In this document: piece after piece, positions 15,168 through 24,192 of the stretch
Layout of the letters: each line of letters begins with the position of its first letter
Position numbering within the stretch: the stretch's first letter is position 1
Source: a virus
Length of the DNA: 39,539 bases
Strand: one strand, 5' to 3'
Virus record (IMG/VR): IMGVR_UViG_3300009320_000054
Location: 1-39,539 of that record
Program-made: the position numbers and the translations under genes
Notes under the pieces: generated by a model
Databases searched by the model: none
What the model saw: the letters and a program-made list of their open reading frames with translations, nothing else
Told to the model about the DNA's origin: nothing

Positions 15168-16625
15168 CTACTTTATTCTATCAAATGGTTTTAATAAAAC
15201 ACTGAACCCATAAAAATTAAACGCCTGTTTATCACTATATTCACGCCCCTCAAACTGAATAAAATGCCCCTTACCATTAACTTCAAAATCTTGTATTACA
15301 TTATTTAAAGTTCCAATAGGTTTAAAGTTCATTAACCCCTCGTGATTTTTATCAAATATACGATACCGCAAATTTATTCCATTGCCGTCTTCACAATACG
15401 CTATAATTTTAATTAATTCTTTTTGAATAGTAGGGTCACCAAAATCATATGCTTTAGTTCGCCACCATGCACTTATCGGCTGTCCATCATCTGCATACAC
15501 TGGTGTCGCATCAGTATATTTAGATTTTTTCATTACTTCTCCGTCTGCACATCCATACCACAAAAAGTCTTGACCGCTAGAATAAAATTTAGCCATTATA
15601 CTGATGTCGTCATATAACTCTCGCCACCTCCACATGTTTGTTTGGATATTGTATATAGCCACGCAATTTGAATATGTAATCCCGTTAGCAGAAGTTGAAC
15701 CTAAATACAAATGATATTCTCTGTCAACTATTTCAGCGAACCAACTCGTTGGGGTTGAGTTTCTTAACAGTTCCAAAATATTATTTCCAATCGGCACTGG
15801 TCTGCCGCTTGTTGACATCCACACATTATCTTTATCACCCCAAATCATATATGCTGAATGTGTCTTGATAGTCCTGTGATTAGAACAACCTGTATCCCAC
15901 ACTTTCTTTTTTTGGATTTGGTCATACATGTAAGCACTATACTCCGTAAATACTATTAACCTGTCCCAATTCTGACTTAACCCTTTAATTTCTTCTGAAT
16001 AATCCACATCAAAAAAATCTGTTGCTACTGTCCAACTTATAGTTCCACCGCTGGGCACAGACGAATAATATACTCTATAAGGATAAGTAGTTCCAGTAAT
16101 ATCACAATTTGCTATATACAATCTATCACGATACCGTTTAATAAACTTAGCTCCTGGCATATTAGTCACATTTGTTGTAGCAGAAAATGTTGTTCCTGTT
16201 AAAGAACCAACAGGCAAAAAACCGTCAGTTGCTCCATATCCAACAAAAAAACAATAAGTAATCAAATCTTCCATTTCAACATTAATGCCAGCTTTGTTAG
16301 CCCAAGCTGTTTCTGCTGCAGTAATCTCTGTCCATGCACCACCAGTAGAATAAAATAATTGTGTGTCATCAGAAGTTGAATCATCAATAGTAGCTAACAT
16401 CTTTTGCGTTGAAGCTGTTTGTCTAAAATTATGTAGCCCTGTAATCTCTTTGTCAGCTTGCAATACAGCCCCAATTTGCGAATACCCCAAATCCTTTTTA
16501 AGAACACCCAACTTATAACTTGGATCAATCCCTAAACATATTTGCAATTGATTATCAGCCATTAAAAAAGGGGACACGTTAGTGCTTGGTGGGGTGAGAA
16601 ATTCTTTGTAATGAAATTTAGCCAT
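15168..16625 (-). CDS. Tail hub / DNA-stabilisation-like protein, 485 aa
   Basis: Beta-rich protein with aromatic repeats typical of a propeller: YRDRLYIAN, NWDRLIVFTEYSAYMYD, KDNVWMSTSGRPVPIGN, YNIQTNMWRW, SSGQDFLWYGCADGEV. Such propeller-like packaged-DNA stabilisation proteins (P22 gp10 type) plug the head-tail joint. It comes directly after the 458-residue adaptor candidate and before the fibre, the order expected for hub components. Assignment rests on repeat style and gene order rather than a strict motif. Confidence 0.5.
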   Translation of the reverse strand: MAKFHYKEFLTPPSTNVSPFLMADNQLQICLGIDPSYKLGVLKKDLGYSQIGAVLQADKEITGLHNFRQTASTQKMLATIDDSTSDDTQLFYSTGGAWTEITAAETAWANKAGINVEMEDLITYCFFVGYGATDGFLPVGSLTGTTFSATTNVTNMPGAKFIKRYRDRLYIANCDITGTTYPYRVYYSSVPSGGTISWTVATDFFDVDYSEEIKGLSQNWDRLIVFTEYSAYMYDQIQKKKVWDTGCSNHRTIKTHSAYMIWGDKDNVWMSTSGRPVPIGNNILELLRNSTPTSWFAEIVDREYHLYLGSTSANGITYSNCVAIYNIQTNMWRWRELYDDISIMAKFYSSGQDFLWYGCADGEVMKKSKYTDATPVYADDGQPISAWWRTKAYDFGDPTIQKELIKIIAYCEDGNGINLRYRIFDKNHEGLMNFKPIGTLNNVIQDFEVNGKGHFIQFEGREYSDKQAFNFYGFSVLLKPFDRIK

Positions 16626-16627
16626 AT

Positions 16628-18004
16628 TTATGCTCTTGCACTATCACCTGAATCAAATTTATGATATTTGACATGTTGGCGTGGAGTTAATTTATATCTA
16701 CGGATATTCTGGTTTAACCCGTCTCTGAACAATGCCATCAACCTATCGCCATCAGCTGAATTGCCTTTACGATACTCAATTCGTGCTGCAACAAAGTTTT
16801 CCATAATATTATAAAATGGAATAACAATAGTGTCAGCAATATCGTCTATCCTGCTGATTTCTTTTAAATATTTAATCTTAATCTTATAACCCACATAATC
16901 AGTATCCACGGGGGCGTTCAATTTAATATACCCATCAAAAATTGTGTATTCAGTTGGCTTGTCTGGGGCTACACCTTGCCACACAGAAGCTCCAGCAGTT
17001 TGATTGTTGTCAGTCCCCGTGCAACCGCCCAAAACACCAGTAGTTTCAGTATTAGAAGTATAAACAATGGTGTCTTCTCCAATATACACTGCCCCAGATT
17101 CTCCAAACTCATAACTGTCAGTTAATGTTACGCTAGTATCCCCTGCTGTAATGTTAGATGCCAAAGTAGTTTCATGGACATTTTCAAAATTCTCATCAAA
17201 CTTGTCTGGGTCAACATAGTCCAAAATTGCATCACCAAATCTAACATTCATAATAGCGTCATTACTGTCAATATATTTCATTGTAGAAGACAAACCTGAT
17301 AAAGCATACTTATTTTCATTTTCTGTTGATGTCAATGAAGTTAAATCATCCACTAGCTCAAAGCTCCAATTAACTGGAATCCCGCTCTGTGGGTCTTTAA
17401 TATGCAGAATTTCATCCTGCGCCATGTTAATATCTGATATAACGATTTCTCTGGTGGCGAACTTTGACAATTCTTCCACATTAGCAAGTTGTCTGCCCCG
17501 TTTAGCAATTTCAGACACTGAATTTTGTGCATCTCCTGTATATAACCTAAGTTCAGGGTATTCAGAATAATTTGTGCCGTCATACCATTTATAAGACCAA
17601 TATAATGCACTTGTATTTGGTGCTGTATATAAAGTCGTATATTCTCTGCCAGCATGAATACTTATTGCTGAACCAATAGTTGCTAATGTTCCTGTGGCTG
17701 TAGCTGAATCATAAAATTGCACCTGATTATATTTAACAATCGTAACAGGCGTATCAACATAATGATCATAAATTGTTGCACTTTGTAAATCTATCGTATT
17801 ATCAATAGAAGCATCATTAATTTGAACTATCTCTGCTGTTGGCTCACCAAAGTTCCCCAATAATAAATAATCATCATCAGCATAAACAGAATAGTTATCA
17901 ACAGTTATAGTTGAAACACCACTAGCAGCGTCTGCCGTTAAATGTCCAACTTTTCTGTCTTCTAATAAATCAGAATTAAGGGCTTTAATTGTATATTTTG
18001 CCAT
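16628..18004 (-). CDS. Putative head-tail adaptor or tail protein, 458 aa
   Basis: The first 130 residues are strand-rich with repeats (LTADAASGVSTITVDNYSVY; later LASNITAGDTSVTLTDSYEFG) as in virion adaptors. The middle is helical (AKRGRQLANVEELSKFATREIVISDINMAQDEIL). The C-terminus ENFVAARIEYRKGNSADGDRLMALFRDGL is typical of phage connector proteins that pack against a ring. It sits just before the gp10-like hub, where P22-type phages encode the tail adaptor. I infer a structural role at the neck; I cannot name the family. Confidence 0.5.
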   Translation of the reverse strand: MAKYTIKALNSDLLEDRKVGHLTADAASGVSTITVDNYSVYADDDYLLLGNFGEPTAEIVQINDASIDNTIDLQSATIYDHYVDTPVTIVKYNQVQFYDSATATGTLATIGSAISIHAGREYTTLYTAPNTSALYWSYKWYDGTNYSEYPELRLYTGDAQNSVSEIAKRGRQLANVEELSKFATREIVISDINMAQDEILHIKDPQSGIPVNWSFELVDDLTSLTSTENENKYALSGLSSTMKYIDSNDAIMNVRFGDAILDYVDPDKFDENFENVHETTLASNITAGDTSVTLTDSYEFGESGAVYIGEDTIVYTSNTETTGVLGGCTGTDNNQTAGASVWQGVAPDKPTEYTIFDGYIKLNAPVDTDYVGYKIKIKYLKEISRIDDIADTIVIPFYNIMENFVAARIEYRKGNSADGDRLMALFRDGLNQNIRRYKLTPRQHVKYHKFDSGDSARA

Positions 18005-18005
18005 A

Positions 18006-18086
18006 TTATTTATTCTTTCTTTTACGAGGATGTGTCGGTTTCTTGCCTGTCTTTAAACATTTTTTTCTTCTTTTTCCTTGTGGCAT
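18006..18086 (-). CDS. Lysine/arginine-rich micropeptide, 26 aa
   Basis: ATG 18086-18084, stop TAA 18008-18006, flanked by TAATATG junctions on both sides, which is strong evidence that it is translated. The peptide begins MPQGKRRKKCLKTGKK and ends PRKRKNK; about half its residues are basic. It lies between the holin-like gene and the tail adaptor. Compare the micropeptides at 6724 and 36263. Function unknown; DNA/RNA binding or a membrane-active peptide are possibilities. Confidence 0.55.
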   Translation of the reverse strand: MPQGKRRKKCLKTGKKPTHPRKRKNK

Positions 18087-18087
18087 A

Positions 18088-18297
18088 TTATTTGTCATAT
18101 TTTAAATATCCTGATACAAATTTTTGTAATCCCATTAAAAATCCAGATAACATTGCAATCCCTAATGTGTAAATATAGGTTCTGCCGTTTTCTAAATTAA
18201 CTGGAATTATAGCAAATGCTGAAATAGCGCCTACAATTCCTGCAATTAACGCTCTTTGTATAGCGCGTTTTAATGTTTCTACTGTTGGTGACTTCAT
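18088..18297 (-). CDS. Holin-like protein, 69 aa, two membrane helices
   Basis: A charged N-terminus (MKSPTVETLKRAIQRALI) leads into a first membrane helix (AGIVGAISAFAIIPV), a short turn (NLENGRTY) and a second helix (IYTLGIAMLSGFLMGLQKFV), with a lysine at the end. The size and topology fit small phage holins. The ATG overlaps the stop of the cysteine peptidase (ATGA), so lysis genes are coupled. A second membrane protein of another type lies at 19552-19767; which is holin and which antiholin cannot be decided. Confidence 0.6.
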   Translation of the reverse strand: MKSPTVETLKRAIQRALIAGIVGAISAFAIIPVNLENGRTYIYTLGIAMLSGFLMGLQKFVSGYLKYDK

Positions 18298-19286
18298 ACG
18301 TTTTCCTTTCTTAAGTTAATTTTAGGGAATGAATCCCACACTTCTTTTTTAAGAGCCATTGTTTCATTACTATTGCGCATTAAATATGTTGCTAAAAGTT
18401 TGGCTAAATCACCTACCATAATCTTATTATTAAGCACTAATCCGAAAGCTCCACTTTCTTCTACCTCCTGAACTAATGTGTTATCAGGTATTGTTACAAT
18501 TGGCATAGATTTAATTTCTTCTATATTATATTTTAATACTGCCCAAAATTTATAATTTAATGCTAACTTTTTTTTGTCTTTAGTATAATGATCATAAATA
18601 TAGAAATAATCATCTACTTTATAAATCATGAAAGCATGATTTGCTTGTTTTTCTGTTCTCTGATAAACATTTTTTTTGGGTTTATCCCAAGCATATCCAC
18701 ACACTTGTAATGGACTATAAAGTAATGCTTCCCTGATTACTTTTTCTGTTGGGATAACCCATTCATAATTTATCTTAAACCTATCATTCCATTCGTTTGC
18801 CTTTTCAGCTAAAGCTTTTTTCTTTAATGGAGATACACTAATATAATCTTTAAATTTTGTAACCTCTTCTTTATCCCACCCAAACTCTGTTTCTGACACT
18901 AACCCATATTTATGTGCTGCTTTAACTGGATTAACCATTAAATTTCCTTTATTTGTTGTTCCAGACGAAATAGCCGACCATCTATCGCTACAATCATATT
19001 TTCCTTTATTAAAAATTGAACTTTCTTTTAACCATTTCATGTTCTTTTTGGATATTTCATTATTCATCTGCATACATCCCAACAATGTTTCAACAGTATT
19101 TAAAAATGAATAATTAGTGCAACACATACTATCAAAATATTTGCTGCGCTGTATTTCCAAAAATGGCAAATATTCTGTCCAATTCCTGTCAGGTTCACGC
19201 ACTCCTGACATAATTCCTGTAACATCACCAAATCTCCAATCTTTTATATTTACTTTGTCATCAAGAATCAAACCATGATTTTGCAT
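18294..19286 (-). CDS. Papain-like cysteine peptidase, probable lysis or virion protease, 330 aa
   Basis: Features of the papain (C1A) fold are visible: near residues 50-60 the segment FDSMCCTNYSF corresponds to the catalytic-cysteine helix (C55 or C56); QANHAFMIYKV near 217 supplies the histidine; YFYIYDHYTK near 232 matches the Asn/Asp position. A conserved VCGYAW strand precedes the histidine. It stands between a cysteine-rich protein, two holin-like genes and the tail block. I infer a peptidase acting on cell wall peptide or on host protein at the end of infection; no amidase or lysozyme is found nearby. It might instead cleave virion proteins. A 9-bp hairpin lies just upstream. Confidence 0.6.
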   Translation of the reverse strand: MQNHGLILDDKVNIKDWRFGDVTGIMSGVREPDRNWTEYLPFLEIQRSKYFDSMCCTNYSFLNTVETLLGCMQMNNEISKKNMKWLKESSIFNKGKYDCSDRWSAISSGTTNKGNLMVNPVKAAHKYGLVSETEFGWDKEEVTKFKDYISVSPLKKKALAEKANEWNDRFKINYEWVIPTEKVIREALLYSPLQVCGYAWDKPKKNVYQRTEKQANHAFMIYKVDDYFYIYDHYTKDKKKLALNYKFWAVLKYNIEEIKSMPIVTIPDNTLVQEVEESGAFGLVLNNKIMVGDLAKLLATYLMRNSNETMALKKEVWDSFPKINLRKENV

Positions 19287-19296
19287 ATAGTTTTAT

Positions 19297-19323
19297 GCTT
19301 GTTTTTTTGTGAAGAAAACAAGC
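19297..19323 (-). promoter_or_regulatory. Hairpin upstream of the cysteine peptidase start
   Basis: A perfect 9-bp inverted repeat, GCTTGTTTT (19297-19305) and AAAACAAGC (19315-19323), with a 9-base loop. It ends 11 bases before the ATG at 19286. On the minus strand no U-run follows, so it is more likely a translational or processing element than a terminator. It could delay expression of the lysis peptidase. Confidence 0.4.
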
Positions 19324-19351
19324 TAAAAAACTCCCTGCAATGACATTGGAA

Positions 19352-19555
19352 TCACCCCCGCAATCCTTTCAAACTTCGTATAACACATTCATCGCAGCTT
19401 AATTGATTAGGAAAAATGACCATTTGGCTTGTGCCACAAGAACATCTCAACATAACACCGCAATCTTCGCTTGTCCTACGTTGACACTTAACTACTTTGT
19501 AGCTTAGCTCTTGGCATTTCTCACACCACCGAATACTTCGCATTTTTCTTGTCAT
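19352..19555 (-). CDS. Cysteine-rich zinc-binding protein, 67 aa
   Basis: Seven or more cysteines in CxxC-like pairs: CEKCQ, C in VVKCQRR, CGVMLRCSCG, CDECV. Probably two small zinc sites. The N- and C-termini are basic. The ATG overlaps the previous TGA as ATGA (19552-19555). It is in the lysis block beside the XhlA-like protein. Zinc ribbons of this kind often bind nucleic acid; an alternative is a virion protein. No family named. Confidence 0.6.
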   Translation of the reverse strand: MTRKMRSIRWCEKCQELSYKVVKCQRRTSEDCGVMLRCSCGTSQMVIFPNQLSCDECVIRSLKGLRG

Positions 19556-19767
19556 TTGCCCCCCTTATTGTTTTTGTGTGTTTTATACAAAGTCCAAACT
19601 GATGTGATAAAAGTAGCCGCAATTAACCAAAAGAATCGCATTAACCAAGACACGTCCGTTCTTATCTCTCGTATATCAGCGGCAAGTTGTCCTGTTTCGT
19701 CGTTAAGAATAGCAATATGTTTAGCGTTTTCCTGTGCCATTTGTAAAATTAGCTGTGTAAATTCCAT
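19552..19767 (-). CDS. XhlA-like or holin-like membrane protein, 71 aa
   Basis: An amphipathic/coiled N-terminal half (MEFTQLILQMAQENAKHIAI ... ETGQLAADIREIRTDVSWLM) is followed by one membrane helix (FFWLIAATFITSVWTLY) and a basic cytoplasmic tail (KTHKNNKGGK). This plan, coiled coil then a single helix, is that of XhlA-type phage lysis proteins and other accessory holins. It begins 2 bases after the preceding stop (TAAATATG) and is coupled to the cysteine-rich gene. Confidence 0.55.
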   Translation of the reverse strand: MEFTQLILQMAQENAKHIAILNDETGQLAADIREIRTDVSWLMRFFWLIAATFITSVWTLYKTHKNNKGGK

Positions 19768-19769
19768 AT

Positions 19770-21764
19770 TTATATTGGGCTAAATTTAAAATTACGTATT
19801 GCATCATCTGTGTCTATTTCCAACACATTATAAGCTGATGTTGTGTGTGTCGTGTCAGTTATAGGATTAGTTCCTGACCCCCCTGACGGATCAACAGTTG
19901 TCCAAGTATTTCCCTTGTCAACAGAAATAAAAACTGTAAACACTCCTGCGGCAGTCCGAGTTATTTTTATGCGATACCATTGTCCATTCGTAATGTATCC
20001 TGTTGTTGTTCTAAATAAATCACTTAATGCCCCTGCTGTTCGTTTACGTAAAGCCAATTCTTCTGTTGCGCTTATTTCAATTGCATATCCATTAAAATTA
20101 CTTGATAATGCAAGTGCGTTATTGCTAATAAATTTATATCTCCATGTGTTCCCGTCTGCTCCTTTATAAAAATCCCATTCCCATGTTCCATATGCTTGCA
20201 ACATTGGCAAAAATGAATTTCCTGAAGCTATATTAGTAATTTGTTTTCCTCCGCTTGAAATAATTTCTCTAACAATAACATTATCAATAGAACCATTGAA
20301 ATTCTGTGATTGTAAATATAATGTAGTATCACTTGCACATTGAACTATAAAAGTATATGTCCCTATAGCGTTTTGCAAAGAAGTTGCTCCACCTGCGCCT
20401 ATCAATGCCCGAATATCTCCAGAGGTATATGCTGTAATGTCATAATTAATTTCATACCATTTGCCTATTGTAAGAATACCTGCTTGTGACAAATAACTAC
20501 TTGCTGATACCCCATCACATGTTGCTACACCGCTCGCAATTGTCCAGCCACTCCCTTTTGACCATATTGTATCAGTATCAAATATTCCATTTACAACAAC
20601 ATTTCCGCTATTAAGTTTTTGTAAACTATTGTCTATTTGCCAGGTTCCAGAAGTTGGTATTATCCAACCAGTATTTTCTAATCCGCCTGTTGTCACATTT
20701 CCTGTGCTTTCATTCCAATCTTTACCATTAGCATAATAAATTATTTTGCTTCCTTGACTAATTTTTATCCAATCTATATTCCCAACAAAATCTAAATCTG
20801 CTCGCATTCCTAGCAAACCACTTCCTGCTGCTGTTACACCTTCAGTATAAACACCATTTGCGCTTCTATCTGTTCCCTCTGCTGTGCCAGCTAATGCCGT
20901 TATATTGCCTGCTGAATACCCCGAGATTGAATATTCTATCGTATAAAGATTTCCAATAACCCCTATGTTTTGTGTCAAATCACTATTAGCAGTTTGGCTA
21001 CCATCACTTGACGCTTTACCATTAGATATTGTCCAGCCCGTTCCTTTTGTCCAATGAGAATCTTTTTCAAATTCATTATATGCGGCTAGTTGAGGCAAAC
21101 CTATTGTTTGCGGAATACTATTAAGATGTGCTTCTTGTCGTAATTCTGTATAAAGTTCTGCCACTTCTGTTGGCGATAAAGCTACATTTAATTGCAAAAT
21201 TTCCATTATATTTATCAAAGCTTCGGCTGCATCATATCTTGCAATCTCATAATTACCTGTATTGTCCATATCGTCAGTATCTGCCTGACTCAAATTTGTA
21301 TCATTAACTCCGTTAATATAACAATATCCTGACGTGCCTCTATCACCAACAAGAATAATGTCATACCAAACACCCGCAATTAATGATTGATTACAACTAA
21401 TATTAAATCTTTGATTACCATTTTCTTTTCCATACATTAAAATTTCTCCTGCAGCACTTCTGCGTATATACCATCTATTGTCAGAATCTTGATATTTACT
21501 TAAAAAATATTGATCAGTTCCTGTTTCGTCAAATTTGCCTCTTATCATTATTGTAAAATCATCAGTGCCCAAATCACCATTATTGCCGCAATCAATTAAA
21601 TCATTTGTTCCGTCAAACCATAAATATCTTCCTCTATCAGAATCCTTCCAAATAGGCGCACCAGTAAAAGTGCCGTCTATACCATTACTTGATTGGTCAG
21701 ATGTGCTACCAATACGGTAATCATGATGAAAAACAGTATTAGCTTTGTATTTTTCTTTTATCAT
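19770..21764 (-). CDS. Virion protein with LamG lectin-like domain, 664 aa
   Basis: The first 200 residues form a concanavalin-A/LamG-like sandwich: LWFDGTNDLIDCGNNGDLGTDDFTIMIRGKFDE, then WYDIILVGDRGTSGYCYINGVND and a final LQLNVALSPTEVAELY strand. Two or three carbohydrate-binding-module-like repeats follow (SHWTKGTGWTISNGKASSDG and TIWSKGSGWTIASGVATCDG are near copies about 170 residues apart). The C-terminal part is again sandwich-like (GQWYRIKITRTAAGVFTVFIS). It is likely a surface or fibre protein that binds glycans. The ATG overlaps the previous stop (ATGA). Confidence 0.65.
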   Translation of the reverse strand: MIKEKYKANTVFHHDYRIGSTSDQSSNGIDGTFTGAPIWKDSDRGRYLWFDGTNDLIDCGNNGDLGTDDFTIMIRGKFDETGTDQYFLSKYQDSDNRWYIRRSAAGEILMYGKENGNQRFNISCNQSLIAGVWYDIILVGDRGTSGYCYINGVNDTNLSQADTDDMDNTGNYEIARYDAAEALINIMEILQLNVALSPTEVAELYTELRQEAHLNSIPQTIGLPQLAAYNEFEKDSHWTKGTGWTISNGKASSDGSQTANSDLTQNIGVIGNLYTIEYSISGYSAGNITALAGTAEGTDRSANGVYTEGVTAAGSGLLGMRADLDFVGNIDWIKISQGSKIIYYANGKDWNESTGNVTTGGLENTGWIIPTSGTWQIDNSLQKLNSGNVVVNGIFDTDTIWSKGSGWTIASGVATCDGVSASSYLSQAGILTIGKWYEINYDITAYTSGDIRALIGAGGATSLQNAIGTYTFIVQCASDTTLYLQSQNFNGSIDNVIVREIISSGGKQITNIASGNSFLPMLQAYGTWEWDFYKGADGNTWRYKFISNNALALSSNFNGYAIEISATEELALRKRTAGALSDLFRTTTGYITNGQWYRIKITRTAAGVFTVFISVDKGNTWTTVDPSGGSGTNPITDTTHTTSAYNVLEIDTDDAIRNFKFSPI

Positions 21765-23092
21765 AAATTAAATTGTCTAAATAAATTTTCATGTTGCCAT
21801 TTAATCTGGGTTGGTGTTAATGCAATTTTCCAGAAAAAAGGAAACTTTATATCTCCAATGTATTGGTCTGTAATGTCTCGTTCAGTGCCAATAAAAGCGT
21901 CAACTGTTGCATCTGTAAAAGACGTTGTTGTGTTGGTGACATCCAAAAGACCATCAACATAAATTGAATAAATAGTGTTTGCACCACTAGGACTTAATGT
22001 GCAAATAACCGAATGCCAAGTTCCATCACTAAAATCACCTACCCCATCTGCTCCCGTTGACACTGCGTCATAAAACAACAAAAAATCTGCATTTTGTGCT
22101 TTTAATCCAAATCCTTCATTACTAGAATTTCTAAAATCAAACAAAAATTTATCTGTTGCTTGATCATATTTTGCTAAACAACCAAAAGTATAACTCTCGG
22201 TTCTAGTGACATCAAAAGCATCAGATAATCCAATATAATCACCTCCATCAAAACTTGCGCCATTATTAGGCAACAGGGTTGGATATGTAGATGCAGTTGA
22301 ACCATCACCCCATTTGATTGTGTCAGTGCCAATAATTCCTAAATTCGGGGTAACTTCAGATGTTCCATTATTATAATACAATCTTAATGGCAAGAAAAAT
22401 TCTAATTGCAAAACATCAACTTCCGAAAAAGTAACTTGTGTGAACCTATCCACGACCTCTGCGGCTATGAGTTCTCTGTTATAAATCATTGAAGACAATA
22501 TTATTCCGTTAGCATATAAAGTGTCATCTCTACCAATCTGAACTTTGTGTCCCTGTTTTTCCATTGCTACATATGACCCTGAATTGTTTTCAGCATCAGT
22601 ATCATCTATTTGAGACCCGTTAATATAAATTTTACAACCTGCACTTGTTCCTCCTCCATCGTAAGTAGCAATAATATGTAATACTTGCCCTTCATTTCCT
22701 GTAAGTGCAGTATCATATTTTCTGCCAATATAACAATCCGCCACACTTTCATCAAAACATTGCCAATTTATTTTATCGCTTGAATCAACCAATAATCTCC
22801 ATTCAGCGTCAGTGTTATACACACCTTTAGATATGATTGCAAATTCAGTTGCGTCAGTCATTATAATCCATGCTTCTACACTAAAAGCATTGTCGCTTGC
22901 ACTATCACCGAAACTATATTTCCAATCATCAGCTAAATCTGCATACTGATTTGTTCCATTTAATGTAACCCCATTATCAATTGTTGGCGAATTATAAACA
23001 TCAACACCATTATTTGCTGTGTATTGAGCATTAATAAATAATTCTCTGAATATAATGTCTTCTGCTTTTATACGAGGATATGTTAACCTCAT
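21761..23092 (-). CDS. Virion protein with two LamG lectin-like domains, 443 aa
   Basis: Domain 1 (about residues 40-215): VTLNGTNQYADLADDW, FSVEAWIIM, HIIATYDGG, KIYINGSQID, ILSSMIYNRELIAAEV. Domain 2 (about 270-440): SFDGGDYIGLSDAFDV, SYTFGCLAKYD, WHSVICTLS, SIYVDGLLDV, PFFWKIALTPTQIKW. Both show the classic LamG/pentraxin pattern of strands ending in a short helix. Lectin-like domains on phage particles bind host or environmental polysaccharide. Organised with the following LamG protein, coupled by ATGA at 21761-21764. Confidence 0.7.
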   Translation of the reverse strand: MRLTYPRIKAEDIIFRELFINAQYTANNGVDVYNSPTIDNGVTLNGTNQYADLADDWKYSFGDSASDNAFSVEAWIIMTDATEFAIISKGVYNTDAEWRLLVDSSDKINWQCFDESVADCYIGRKYDTALTGNEGQVLHIIATYDGGGTSAGCKIYINGSQIDDTDAENNSGSYVAMEKQGHKVQIGRDDTLYANGIILSSMIYNRELIAAEVVDRFTQVTFSEVDVLQLEFFLPLRLYYNNGTSEVTPNLGIIGTDTIKWGDGSTASTYPTLLPNNGASFDGGDYIGLSDAFDVTRTESYTFGCLAKYDQATDKFLFDFRNSSNEGFGLKAQNADFLLFYDAVSTGADGVGDFSDGTWHSVICTLSPSGANTIYSIYVDGLLDVTNTTTSFTDATVDAFIGTERDITDQYIGDIKFPFFWKIALTPTQIKWQHENLFRQFNL

Positions 23093-23096
23093 AAGT

Positions 23097-23417
23097 TTAT
23101 TTTATTATTTCTGGTTCTGGTTTTGACCAATTTTTATAAGCTAAAAATTCTTTGTGCAATGATTGAACTTGTTCTTTTGTCAATCCAACCGCAGTAGCAA
23201 TTTGACCAATTCCTTTGCCAATATACTTTTTGTCAATTTCTGCTGGAATAAAATTCATTCCTAACCATTTTAAATATTCATAAACATCTTCAACCTTTTT
23301 TTTGGTTAAACTTGGTTTAGATACTATGGACGTCTCTGTTATTGATGTGTCAGCATCAATAATTCCTTTTGCAATGTATTTGCTTAGAATAGGACAAATT
23401 TTTGTATAATCTTTCAT
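23097..23417 (-). CDS. Small hypothetical protein with HTH-like segment, 106 aa
   Basis: Helical protein. GKGIGQIATAVGLTKEQVQSLHKEF (about residues 68-90) resembles a helix-turn-helix, and a lysine-rich middle precedes it. It lies inside the virion-protein block, so it may instead be a small chaperone or structural adaptor. It starts just after a GC-rich hairpin (23431-23451). No family recognised. Confidence 0.5.
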   Translation of the reverse strand: MKDYTKICPILSKYIAKGIIDADTSITETSIVSKPSLTKKKVEDVYEYLKWLGMNFIPAEIDKKYIGKGIGQIATAVGLTKEQVQSLHKEFLAYKNWSKPEPEIIK

Positions 23418-23430
23418 ATTTTTTTAAAGA

Positions 23431-23451
23431 GGGGCGGCATATAACCGCCCC
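23431..23451 (-). terminator. GC-rich hairpin between structural genes (weak terminator or processing site)
   Basis: A perfect 7-bp stem, GGGGCGG with CCGCCCC, and a 7-base loop, in a very AT-rich context. On the minus strand it is followed by UCUUU and then A-rich sequence, so the U-tract is poor. It lies between the FHDV-repeat protein stop (23461) and the next ATG (23417). It may lower downstream expression or protect a 3' end. Confidence 0.5.
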
Positions 23452-23460
23452 ATTTAGTTA

Positions 23461-24180
23461 TTAAGAAACCGCACCATCAACGGATAAAGGACGCCAAAAA
23501 CAATAAAATGCTATTGTTCCTGCTGTTACAGTGCCTGTTGTAGTAAGAATAATGTCTTGTCCACCTGAAACAATAAAAGGCGCAGCAACAGCAAAGGCTT
23601 CAACAGTAGTTGTAGGTGTTGCGTCTAAATAAATTTCATTTTGAATTAATGCAGTAGCATCAGCAATTTGTGCTATTAAACATGCAGTATCACCTGCTAC
23701 CCCTACTTCAATAGTAATTGCATCACTTGTAGTTAAACTTGTTTTACAAATACCAAAAATAAGCAATTGAACATCGCCCGTAACAGTGAACAAAGAAATT
23801 GGCGTTGCAGCTGTACAATCGGCTGATTTGATTGCCCTTGAACCTATCCCTGAATAAATATTAGTTGACACTTTTGCAAAAATGCTGTTACCTGCGCCTG
23901 TATCTGTTTTATTTCCAATTACATCACGTATTTGTGAATTTGCAACACTATCTGCACTTGGCACATCATGAAACCCGTCAATTGTTGTTAATGCCGCACC
24001 ATTACCTTTTGTAATAGCCACCAAAGAATCTCCACCTGTTGTGTCCGTTTTATTTCCTAAAACATCCCTAGCTTGACTATTAGTAGCCGCATCTTGTGCT
24101 GGCACATCATGGAATCCGTCAATAGTGTCAATTTTGGGTTCAACTGTTCCTTGCAAATATGCTTCTGTTTTTTTTCCCAT
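23461..24180 (-). CDS. Virion protein with two FHDV repeats, 239 aa
   Basis: Residues 19-46 and 66-93 are near copies of one motif: TIDGFHDVP-x-x-D-x-x-x-NSQ-x-RDV-x-GNKTD. The C-terminal 130 residues form an alanine/threonine-rich beta-domain (VTGDVQLLIFGICKT, ITIEVGVAGDTACLIAQI) resembling capsid or fibre accessory domains. The same 27-residue repeat occurs twice in the 765-residue beta-helix protein, so both proteins probably share an assembly partner or a coiled trimer stem. Role: minor virion protein, inferred. Confidence 0.6.
   Translation of the reverse strand: MGKKTEAYLQGTVEPKIDTIDGFHDVPAQDAATNSQARDVLGNKTDTTGGDSLVAITKGNGAALTTIDGFHDVPSADSVANSQIRDVIGNKTDTGAGNSIFAKVSTNIYSGIGSRAIKSADCTAATPISLFTVTGDVQLLIFGICKTSLTTSDAITIEVGVAGDTACLIAQIADATALIQNEIYLDATPTTTVEAFAVAAPFIVSGGQDIILTTTGTVTAGTIAFYCFWRPLSVDGAVS
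23902..23985 (-). repeat. FHDV repeat, copy 2 of the 239-aa protein
   Basis: Encodes TIDGFHDVPSADSVANSQIR and continues DVIGNKTD (residues 66-93). It matches the copy at 24043-24126 in 20 or more of 28 positions and the two copies in the beta-helix protein in the FHDV, N, DV and GNK-D core. Confidence 0.7.
24043..24126 (-). repeat. FHDV repeat, copy 1 of the 239-aa protein
   Basis: Encodes TIDGFHDVPAQDAATNSQAR and continues DVLGNKTD (residues 19-46). Spacing to the second copy is 47 residues start to start, similar to the 51-residue spacing of the pair in the beta-helix protein. Confidence 0.7.
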
Positions 24181-24192
24181 ATTTTTTAGTTA

